In this document: positions 37,110 to 44,163 of the stretch, piece by piece
How positions within the stretch are numbered: position 1 is the stretch's first letter
Layout of the letters: every line of letters begins with the position of its first letter
NCBI RefSeq assembly: GCF_026191915.1
Contig: NZ_JAIMBY010000002.1
Coordinates: 434,001 to 498,000 of the forward strand
Origin: Acidiphilium sp. PA
GTDB lineage: Bacteria > Pseudomonadota > Alphaproteobacteria > Acetobacterales > Acetobacteraceae
Direction: 5' to 3'
Length of the DNA: 64,000 nt
Translations under genes and position numbers: made by a program
The notes under the pieces: model-generated
What the model saw: only the letters and a program-made list of their open reading frames with translations
Told to the model about the DNA's origin: nothing
Database searches by the model: none

Positions 37110-38851
37110 TGTGCGGCATCGCCGGCATCGCGCTCAAGGCGGGGGCCCGGCTCGCGCCGGATCGGCTGGCCGCGCTCGCGGCGGCCTTGGCGCATCGCGG
37201 GCCGGATGGTTCGGGCCAGCATGTCAGCGCGCGCGCGGCTCTGGTGCAGACACGCCTGGCGATCATTGATCTGGCGACCGGCGATCAACCTTTGTTCGGC
37301 GCTGGCGCGGCGCTGATCGGCAATGGCGAGATCTATAACAACCCAGAACTACGCCGGGACCTCGCGGGTTGCGCGTTTCGAACCGGCAGCGATTGCGAGC
37401 CGCCGCTCTACCTTGCCCGCGCCGCGGCCGATTTCATGGGGCGACTGCGCGGCATGTACGCGATCGCCATCGATGATGCCGAGGACCGCGTGGTGAAGCT
37501 GCTGCGCGATCCGTTCGGCATCAAGCCGCTCTACATCGCAGCCGGCCCTATGGGCCTGGCGTTTGCCTCCGAACCGCAGGCGCTCATCGCGGCCGGGCTC
37601 GCGGCGCGATCGGTCGATGCCGCCAAACTGCATGAACTGCTGCAGCTTCAATTTACCGCCGGCGCCGCCACCGCGTTCACCGGCGTCGAACGCGTCACCC
37701 CCGGTGCAATGCTGACGCTGCGCGATGGCGCCGTAGTCGCGCGCGCCGACCACGACCCGATCGAACCCGGCACCGCACCGCAGGGCGAGGATTCGGCGCT
37801 TGCAGCGCTCGATCGCGTCATGGCGGAAACCGTCGAATTACATCAACGCAGCGACGTGCCTTACGGGTTGTTTCTGTCCGGCGGGATCGACAGCGCCGCC
37901 ATTCTGGCGCTGATGGCGCGGCTCGACACCGGGCGGGTGCAGGCGTTCACCGCCGGGTTCGATCACCGCAGCGTCGCCGATGAGCGGGATGCCGCCGGGG
38001 CCAGCGCGGCGGCGGTTGGCGCGCGGCATGAGCGGATCGAGATTACCGAGGCGATGATGTGGCGGCATCTGCCGCAGATCGTCGGTGCGCTGGATGATCC
38101 GGTCGCGGATTATGCGATCATCCCGACCTGGTTTCTGGCGCGCCACGCGCGCGGTTCGGTCAAGGTGGTGCTGTCGGGTGAGGGCGGTGATGAAATTTTT
38201 GCGGGTTATGGCCGGTATCGCGCCGCGGCCCGCGGCTGGCCCTTCGCGCGCCGGATGCGCCGGCACGGCGCGTTCGATGGGCTCGATGTGCTGCGCGATG
38301 CCGGCACGGCGTGGCGCTGCGGCATCGATCAGGCGCATGATCGGGCCACCGGCAGCGCTCTGGCGCGCGCGCAGCGCGAGGATATTGCAGAATGGCTGCC
38401 GAATGATCTGTTGATCAAGCTCGATCGCTGCCTGATGGCGCATGGCGTCGAGGGGCGGACGCCATTTCTCGACCGCGAGGTGGCGCGCTTTGCTTTTGCC
38501 CTGCCGGATCGTTTGCGCGCGCGGCGCGGTTTTGGAAAGTTCCTGCTGCGCCGCTGGCTGGAGCGGCATTTGCCGCAAGCGCGGCCGTTCGCGCGCAAAC
38601 AGGGGTTCGATGTACCGGTGGCGGGATGGATCGCGGGACAAGGGACGCGGCTTGGCGCGCTGGTGGCACGATCACCGATGGTCGGGCAATTGACGCAACC
38701 GGGCCGTGTCATCGATCTGTTCGGGCGCGCGGCCGATCCACGGGCCGGAGTCGCCTGCTGGCGGCTGCTGTTCCTCGCGTTATGGTATCGCCGGCACGGT
38801 CTCGGCCTGCCGTGCGATGGCGATGTGTTTGATGTGTTGGCGGAGCGTTGA
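37109..38851 (+). CDS. asnB: Asparagine synthase (glutamine-hydrolysing)
   Basis: 580 residues. Cys2 of MCGIAGIAL is the glutaminase nucleophile; LAHRGPDGSGQ and LIGNGEIYN complete that domain. The synthetase domain has the PP-loop LFLSGGIDSAAI and VVLSGEGGDEIFAGY. Although it could simply make asparagine, its place directly after two glycosyltransferase genes also suits an amidation role in surface-glycan or peptide modification (inference). Overlaps neighbours at both ends by 1 nt. Confidence 0.9.
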   Translation: MCGIAGIALKAGARLAPDRLAALAAALAHRGPDGSGQHVSARAALVQTRLAIIDLATGDQPLFGAGAALIGNGEIYNNPELRRDLAGCAFRTGSDCEPPLYLARAAADFMGRLRGMYAIAIDDAEDRVVKLLRDPFGIKPLYIAAGPMGLAFASEPQALIAAGLAARSVDAAKLHELLQLQFTAGAATAFTGVERVTPGAMLTLRDGAVVARADHDPIEPGTAPQGEDSALAALDRVMAETVELHQRSDVPYGLFLSGGIDSAAILALMARLDTGRVQAFTAGFDHRSVADERDAAGASAAAVGARHERIEITEAMMWRHLPQIVGALDDPVADYAIIPTWFLARHARGSVKVVLSGEGGDEIFAGYGRYRAAARGWPFARRMRRHGAFDGLDVLRDAGTAWRCGIDQAHDRATGSALARAQREDIAEWLPNDLLIKLDRCLMAHGVEGRTPFLDREVARFAFALPDRLRARRGFGKFLLRRWLERHLPQARPFARKQGFDVPVAGWIAGQGTRLGALVARSPMVGQLTQPGRVIDLFGRAADPRAGVACWRLLFLALWYRRHGLGLPCDGDVFDVLAER

Positions 38852-40182
38852 TGATGGGCGAGGCTTTTGATCTGATCATCGAAGGCGGCATTGCGATGCT
38901 GCCGTGGGGCGAGGCGGAGGCGCGGATCGGCGTGCGCGCGGGTCGCATCGTGACCCTGGCCGCGACCGGCGATGCGGCGCGGATCATTGATGCGCGCGGC
39001 CTGCATGTGCTGCCCGGGCTGATCGACCCGCATGTGCACTTTCGCGATTCCGGCGTGGCTGAATTGCCCAGCGTGGAAACGTTGGAAACCGGCACGCGCG
39101 GCGCCGTGCTCGGCGGCATCACCGCGATTTTCGATATGCCGAATACCGCGACCCCTGCAATCGACACCGCGAGCCTTGCCACCAAACGGGCCTCCGTGGC
39201 GGGCCGCGCGTGGTGCGATGTCGGGTTTTATGTCGGTGCGACCAAGGAGAATGTCGATCAGCTTGGGGCGCTGGAGGCGGAGCCGGGGGTCTGCGCCATC
39301 AAGGTGTTCGCCGGGTCTTCGACCGGTACTCTGCTGGTGGAGGACGATGCCTCGATCGAGCGCGTGATGCGGGCGGGCCGGCGGCGAATTGCGTTTCATT
39401 CCGAGGACGAGTTCCGCCTGCAGGAGCGGCGGGGCGCGTTTGCAGTGGGTGATGATTACGCCAATCATGCGGTGTGGCGCGATCCGGAATGTGCGGCGCT
39501 GGGCACCAGGCGGATCATGGCGCTGGCGCGCCGCACCGGCCGGCCCGCGCATATCCTGCATGTATCGACCGCAGAGGAATTTGCCTATCTGCGCGACTTT
39601 CGCGATGTCGCGAGCGTCGAGGTGCTGGTCAATCACCTCACGCAATCGGCGCCCGAGGCTTACGAGCGGCTGGGCGCCTACGCGGTGATGAACCCGCCGA
39701 TCCGCGATCGACACCATGTCGAGGCGGCGTGGCGGGCGGTGGCGGATGGGCTGGTCGACACGATCGGCTCGGATCATGCGCCCCATCCGGCCGCGGCAAA
39801 GGCGCGGCCATGGCCCGATACCGCGGCGGGGCTGACCGGCGTGCAGACGATGGTGCCGGTGATGCTGGATCAGGTGCATCGGGGCCGGTTGTCGCTGGCG
39901 CGGCTGGTCGATCTGATGGCGGCGGCACCGGCGCGGATTTACGGGGCGGTCGGCAAGGGGCGGATCGCGGCCGGATACGATGCAGATTTCACGCTGGTCG
40001 ATCTGAAGCAGAGCCGCGTGATCGAGACGGATTGGCTCGCGAGCCCCTGCGGCTGGTCGCCGTTCGCCGGCGAGCGGGTCACTGGCTGGCCGATGATGAC
40101 GGTGATCGGCGGTGTGGTGGTGATGCAGGACGATCAGCTGATCGGCAACCCGAACGGTCGAATGGTGAGGTTCCGAAGCTAA
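38851..40182 (+). CDS. Dihydroorotase-type cyclic amidohydrolase
   Basis: About 443 residues; ATG codons at 38851 and 38854 and an overlapping TTG at 38848 are possible starts. DPHVHFRDSG holds the HxH metal ligands, AIKVFAGSS the Lys that is carboxylated, followed by HSEDE, HVSTAEE and GSDHAPH in the class I dihydroorotase order. It may be the pyrimidine enzyme (PyrC); whether other pyrC copies exist cannot be judged here. Confidence 0.85.
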   Translation: MMGEAFDLIIEGGIAMLPWGEAEARIGVRAGRIVTLAATGDAARIIDARGLHVLPGLIDPHVHFRDSGVAELPSVETLETGTRGAVLGGITAIFDMPNTATPAIDTASLATKRASVAGRAWCDVGFYVGATKENVDQLGALEAEPGVCAIKVFAGSSTGTLLVEDDASIERVMRAGRRRIAFHSEDEFRLQERRGAFAVGDDYANHAVWRDPECAALGTRRIMALARRTGRPAHILHVSTAEEFAYLRDFRDVASVEVLVNHLTQSAPEAYERLGAYAVMNPPIRDRHHVEAAWRAVADGLVDTIGSDHAPHPAAAKARPWPDTAAGLTGVQTMVPVMLDQVHRGRLSLARLVDLMAAAPARIYGAVGKGRIAAGYDADFTLVDLKQSRVIETDWLASPCGWSPFAGERVTGWPMMTVIGGVVVMQDDQLIGNPNGRMVRFRS

Positions 40183-40201
40183 TGAAGCCCTGAAACAACC
40201 A

Positions 40202-40240
40202 AGAGTTTCTTGCTTCTTTTTTTGCAAAAAAAGACGGTCT
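40202..40240. terminator. AT-rich palindrome between convergent genes
   Basis: TCTTTTTTT-GC-AAAAAAAGA (40215-40234) forms a 9-bp stem preceded by AGAGTTTCTTGC. It is clearly the same repeat family as the pair near 18.8-18.9 kb. It lies in the 75-bp gap between the converging dihydroorotase-like and aminotransferase genes and probably ends transcription from both sides. Confidence 0.65.
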
Positions 40241-40257
40241 TGCTCAACCTTTGTGCG

Positions 40258-41415
40258 CTATTGCCTGGTCAGCCGACGCACAGCCTCGACAATATCGGCT
40301 TCAGCCGCACAATAGGAGAACCGCACGAAATTACCCCCGCGCGCAGGATCGAAATCGTGACCCGGCGTTGTGGCGATGTGCTGATCATGCAGCAGTGACC
40401 GGCAGAAATCGCTGCTGTCCTGAAGGCTGCTGCTGATATCGGCGTAGAGGTAGAACGCACCATCCGCGGGTGAGAGGCGATCGAACCCGGCGCGCGGCAA
40501 GGCGTCGAGCAATAAGGCGCGTGAGCGTGCATAGCCGGCGTGGCGCGATTGCAGCTCGGCGTGGCAGTCAAAGGCGGCGAAGGCGGCGGTCTGTGAAATA
40601 TGCGGCGCGCAGATAAAGAAGTTCTGAGCCAGGCACTCGACCGGACGGATCAGATCATCGGGCACAACCATCCAGCCGACTCGCCAACCGGTCATCGAGA
40701 AATATTTGGAAAAGGAATTGATGATGATGGCGGACGGGCTGAACGATGCCGCGGTGACGGCAGCTTTGCCATAGGTGAGGCCGTGGTAGATTTCGTCACT
40801 GATCAGGCGGATGCCGTTGGTGTGGCAGTAGCGTGCGAGGGATGCGAGATTGTCGGGTGACAGCATCGACCCGGTCGGGTTGGCGGGCGAGGCGATCAGC
40901 AGCCCGTCGGGTGGTGGATCCATCGTTTCGAGCATCGTGACGGTGGGTTGAAACCCGGTTTCGGCGGTGGCGGGCAGCAGCACGGGCTGGATGCCGAGTG
41001 CCGTCATGATGTTCAGATAGGGCGGGTAGCACGGCGTCGCGAGGGCGATGCGGTCGCCCGCTTCGAACGCGGCAAGAAACGCAAGCGGAAATCCCGCCGA
41101 GGCGCCGGAGGTGACAGCGATGCGCCCGGCAGGGAGCGTGAGATCGTACCAGTCGATGTAATGCGCCGCGATCCGAGCGCGCAGGTCTGCGCGACCCAGC
41201 GCTTCGGTATAGCCCAGCGGTTCAGTGGTCTGCATGGCCGCGGCGACCGCGGCGCGCACGCCGGCAGGCGCGCCTTCGCCGGGTTGGCCGACTTCCATGC
41301 GGATGACGCGTCGATCGGCGGCCGCCGGCGTGGTGGCGAGGGCGTTGGCCGCGGCGATCACGTCCATCACCAGAAACGGCGGCACCGAGGCGCCGGAGCC
41401 AGTTTTCAGCGCCAT
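40258..41415 (-). CDS. Class I/II pyridoxal-phosphate aminotransferase
   Basis: 385 residues from ATG 41415 (MALKTGSGASVPPFLVMDVI), 7 nt after the upstream stop; a longer start at 41475 would lie within that gene. RMEVGQPGEGAP and SPANPTGSML bind substrate; the PLP lysine is in NSFSKYFSMTGWRVGW; NFVRFSY carries the substrate-binding Arg near the C-terminus. Substrate unknown. Confidence 0.9.
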   Translation of the reverse strand: MALKTGSGASVPPFLVMDVIAAANALATTPAAADRRVIRMEVGQPGEGAPAGVRAAVAAAMQTTEPLGYTEALGRADLRARIAAHYIDWYDLTLPAGRIAVTSGASAGFPLAFLAAFEAGDRIALATPCYPPYLNIMTALGIQPVLLPATAETGFQPTVTMLETMDPPPDGLLIASPANPTGSMLSPDNLASLARYCHTNGIRLISDEIYHGLTYGKAAVTAASFSPSAIIINSFSKYFSMTGWRVGWMVVPDDLIRPVECLAQNFFICAPHISQTAAFAAFDCHAELQSRHAGYARSRALLLDALPRAGFDRLSPADGAFYLYADISSSLQDSSDFCRSLLHDQHIATTPGHDFDPARGGNFVRFSYCAAEADIVEAVRRLTRQ

Positions 41416-41422
41416 CGGCCGA

Positions 41423-42793
41423 TTATTTCGACCCGACGGCGAGGCCGAAGGCGCGTGGATCGGCGGCGGCGGCACAGGTCTTCGGCGCGCCAGGCAGCAG
41501 CCCAGCGCAGGCGATCACATTGGCCCGGCCGGGCGCCGGAACGGGCTGGGGCATCGGCGCCGCGCTGCGTACAGCGTTGGCGAGCCCGGTGGCGACGGCC
41601 ATTGCAGCACCCTGTTGGCCCGAACCGGTCGCGATGGCGCGGAAGTTACTACCGCGCGTGGCAAGTCCCACGGCGAGCAGCGGCGGCGTGATGTGAGCCG
41701 GTGTCGCGGCCAACAGAATCCCCGTGCCGGGCGCGACGCGGCCGGTACCGAACAGATTGTTCATGGTGGTGGCGCAGCCGACCGCGCCACCCCGATCATC
41801 GAGCGTGGCGAAGCTGGCCGAAGCCGGCAGGGTGGTCAGCGCCGCGCCGTGCCGCGCGGCTTGGGCGGCGGCGAGCGCGCGCTGCCCCGCAAGCTCGATC
41901 GCCTGCGGGTTCTGCGCCAGCGCTTCAATCCCGGCAGCCGCGCCGATACCGCCCGCATTGGGCGTAAACGCGAGACGATAGCCAAACCGGCTGATGGTGA
42001 TTGGGGCCGCATAGGCGGGTTTGACGGCGCGCAGGTCTTGCATGGTCAGTCCTGCCCCTGCCTGATTGGCGGCGGCCACAAAGGCGGTTGCGAGTGCTCC
42101 CTGGGTCAGGCCAAGCGCGCCGCTCGACTGTAACTGGGTGAGCGTGGCCGCCAGATCGGGCTGGCGCATGATCATGCCCGGCTGCAGTAACTGGCCGCTG
42201 GGCGATGCAAAGATCGCGCGCGCGGCAGGGTCGGCCAGCAGAGCGTCGCCAACCACCGCCAGATCGGCGCCAAACGCGCGCGAGACGGCGACACCGCCGC
42301 CCGCCATCGCCTCGGCGGGGGCCAGATCAGTCGCGAGTGGCAAGCGACCGAATCGGGCTTGCAGGGCAATCAGCCCCCGCGCCATCTGCGGCACCGCAGC
42401 CGGGCGGCTGGCCCCACCGCTGGATTCCGGTGCGGCCTCTGGCGGAAAAAGCAGGGCAGTCGGCTTGGCGTTGCCCCCGTCCGATGTGGGCAGATCGATC
42501 AGGCAGGCCGCACCGCCGCCAAGCCCCGCGCGTGACGGCAGGGCGACTGCCAGCGCGAAACCGGCGGCGGTCGCGGCATCGGCGGCGTTGCCGCCTGCGT
42601 TAAGGATCTGGCGCGCCGCAAGTGCCGCCTGGGGCACCGGTGCGACAGCAAAACCGACGACCGGCTTTACAGGCGCGGGTTCGCCGAGCTTTGGTTGATC
42701 GCTGCCGAACACACCCTGTGTGACGCCGCAACCGGTGAGCAGCAAACCAAGGGCAAGGGGGGCTGCGCGACGCAAAGTGACCAAAGTTGCCAT
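41423..42793 (-). CDS. Gamma-glutamyltransferase-like lipoprotein, probably degenerate
   Basis: 456 residues with a lipoprotein signal (LALGLLLTGC, Cys at residue 22). The fold is GGT-like: ILNAGGNAADAATAAGFAL, LGGGAACLIDL and FGTGRVAPGTGILL are recognisable. At the autoprocessing site the usual TTHYS becomes SASFA, so Ser replaces the catalytic Thr. The segment that carries the substrate Arg in E. coli (FRETAP) is FPPEAAP here. Activity is doubtful. It sits upstream of and probably with the aminotransferase gene. Confidence 0.78.
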   Translation of the reverse strand: MATLVTLRRAAPLALGLLLTGCGVTQGVFGSDQPKLGEPAPVKPVVGFAVAPVPQAALAARQILNAGGNAADAATAAGFALAVALPSRAGLGGGAACLIDLPTSDGGNAKPTALLFPPEAAPESSGGASRPAAVPQMARGLIALQARFGRLPLATDLAPAEAMAGGGVAVSRAFGADLAVVGDALLADPAARAIFASPSGQLLQPGMIMRQPDLAATLTQLQSSGALGLTQGALATAFVAAANQAGAGLTMQDLRAVKPAYAAPITISRFGYRLAFTPNAGGIGAAAGIEALAQNPQAIELAGQRALAAAQAARHGAALTTLPASASFATLDDRGGAVGCATTMNNLFGTGRVAPGTGILLAATPAHITPPLLAVGLATRGSNFRAIATGSGQQGAAMAVATGLANAVRSAAPMPQPVPAPGRANVIACAGLLPGAPKTCAAAADPRAFGLAVGSK

Positions 42794-42879
42794 TCCTCAA
42801 TGATGGTGTCGAACCAAGCCGCAAGGCCATAACCGCGTTCGCCTGGGTGGGCAACCTTATCTGATATTGGATGAGGTGC

Positions 42880-42954
42880 TGGTGCTGTCAGAGGGAATTG
42901 AACCCTCGACCTCCTCATTACCAATGAGGTGCTCTACCCCTGAGCTATGACAGC
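42880..42954 (-). tRNA. tRNA-Thr (anticodon GGT)
   Basis: The reverse strand folds as a cloverleaf: acceptor GCTGTCA/TGACAGC, D-arm AGCTCAGGGGTAGAGC, anticodon stem CCTCA/TGAGG with loop TTGGTAA, T-arm GAGGGTTCAATTCCCTC. The discriminator is A and CCA is encoded (42880-42882). Anticodon GGT reads ACC and ACT threonine codons. Confidence 0.95.
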
Positions 42955-42961
42955 GCCGCGA

Positions 42962-43016
42962 GCGATGCACCGAACGTCGTGCATCGCCGCGCGGGTATAT
43001 CCAAAGGGGGGGGGGG
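42962..43016. other. Hairpin and 11-G homopolymer upstream of tRNA-Thr
   Basis: GCGATGCAC (42962-42970) and GTGCATCGC (42979-42987) form a 9-bp stem just before the tRNA gene. A run of 11 G follows at 43006-43016, in the gap before the small membrane protein gene. A run this long is prone to slippage. Confidence 0.6.
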
Positions 43017-43138
43017 ACGCAAGCAGGGCCGCTGGAATATGAGACGATGCAGAGCGATGAAGTTTCGATTGCCAAGTCTTCATTTTCGCACAGACAAATC
43101 GTCTTGCTCGATCGGTGTGATGCGACCAAATGCGCATT

Positions 43139-43417
43139 ATGAAAGATCCCGAGGGTCCAATCATCGATATGACTCCGTCAGGGCAGTTTGCGCAGGAACC
43201 GATTACGGCTCCAGCGTTGGGGACCATCGTGCTGCGGGTGTTACTGTTCACGATCGCGCTCGGGTTTGCCGCGTTGGCGTTTTGGGTCGCTCTGTTCACT
43301 GTGCCGATCCTGATGATACTCGGGTTGGTCGGCTACGGCTGGTTTCGGTTCAATGCGGCCCGGGGCCGTTTCCGTTTCAACAAGATGACCGTGAGTCATA
43401 TCGCCCGTTGGCGTTAG
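43139..43417 (+). CDS. Small two-helix membrane protein, unknown
   Basis: 92 residues from ATG 43139 (MKDPEGPIIDMTPSGQF); an ATG at 43130 is also possible. One long hydrophobic stretch (about residues 27-58, LGTIVLRVLLFTIALGF onward), long enough for two helices, is followed by a basic tail rich in Arg and Phe. No family recognised. It lies between the tRNA and the PEP-CTERM gene. Confidence 0.6.
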   Translation: MKDPEGPIIDMTPSGQFAQEPITAPALGTIVLRVLLFTIALGFAALAFWVALFTVPILMILGLVGYGWFRFNAARGRFRFNKMTVSHIARWR

Positions 43418-43661
43418 GACCGGTGCAACGATCGATGACTGACCTAACATCATGGCACTGCAGTCTTAACATTTGGATTTTTCCTATTTTTTATCGTCTA
43501 CTGTTCGATGCTTTGGGTGTTTTGCTGATTTGCAATTTCACGGTGTAGTTGCCAGCTCAGATCTTTCGAATTTATCGCGATCTGACCATGTTCACTGTTG
43601 CGGTCGCGAATGATTTTTACTAACACTGTTTGAGCTTCAACATTTCGATAAGATCATTTTC
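43418..43661. other. AT-rich intergenic region
   Basis: About 240 bp noticeably richer in A and T than the surroundings, with no credible gene. It probably holds the promoter of the PEP-CTERM gene. I could not fix -35 and -10 boxes. Confidence 0.5.
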
Positions 43662-44135
43662 ATGTGGGTCATCCGTTGTCTCCAGGCTTGCCGAGCCGCC
43701 GCCATCGCACACCCTGCAGCGGTTGGTATCCCAGCTGCGGTCACCACCGTGGGCGCGGCCGCGGCCCTCGCCGTAATGTTTTCATCGCCGCCGCCCAAGC
43801 CGCAACTACCATGCGGATGCCACCAGGTTTGGGTTGCTCCAACGTTGCCGATGACGCCCGCGACGTATGGGAAAGTAATGAATGCGGCCGGTAACGCAGC
43901 TTTGGCTGCAATACCTCTTGCCAACGCGCCCGGCGGCGACGTGTACGCGCCTCAAGGAAACTTAACACCTGCCAACTTTCTGACGCCCAGCTCAGTGTCG
44001 CCCCCCTTGCCAACGGGGCCGATTGCCCCCACCAGCAGCCCCGTTCCAGTCCCTGAACCGGCGAGTGCCGCTTTGCTGCTCGGGGCCCTCGCCGCGATTG
44101 CATTACTGAGGAGAAAGCGTACACCCGGCCGCTAG
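43662..44135 (+). CDS. Short PEP-CTERM anchored protein
   Basis: 157 residues. The C-terminus reads VPVPEPASAALLLGALAAIA then LLRRKR, a textbook PEP-CTERM sorting signal: VPEP motif, hydrophobic helix and basic tail. The N-terminus has a hydrophobic stretch (residues 20-40, PAAVGIPAAVTTVGAAAALA) that may serve as signal peptide. The mature part is Pro/Ala/Thr-rich with CGCHQVW. Such proteins are processed by exosortase (EpsH/XrtA types), which is not encoded in the window. It is convergent with the fused ATP-grasp gene. Confidence 0.75.
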   Translation: MWVIRCLQACRAAAIAHPAAVGIPAAVTTVGAAAALAVMFSSPPPKPQLPCGCHQVWVAPTLPMTPATYGKVMNAAGNAALAAIPLANAPGGDVYAPQGNLTPANFLTPSSVSPPLPTGPIAPTSSPVPVPEPASAALLLGALAAIALLRRKRTPGR

Positions 44136-44163
44136 CGGATTGGCGCAGGATCTGCACTGCTTA

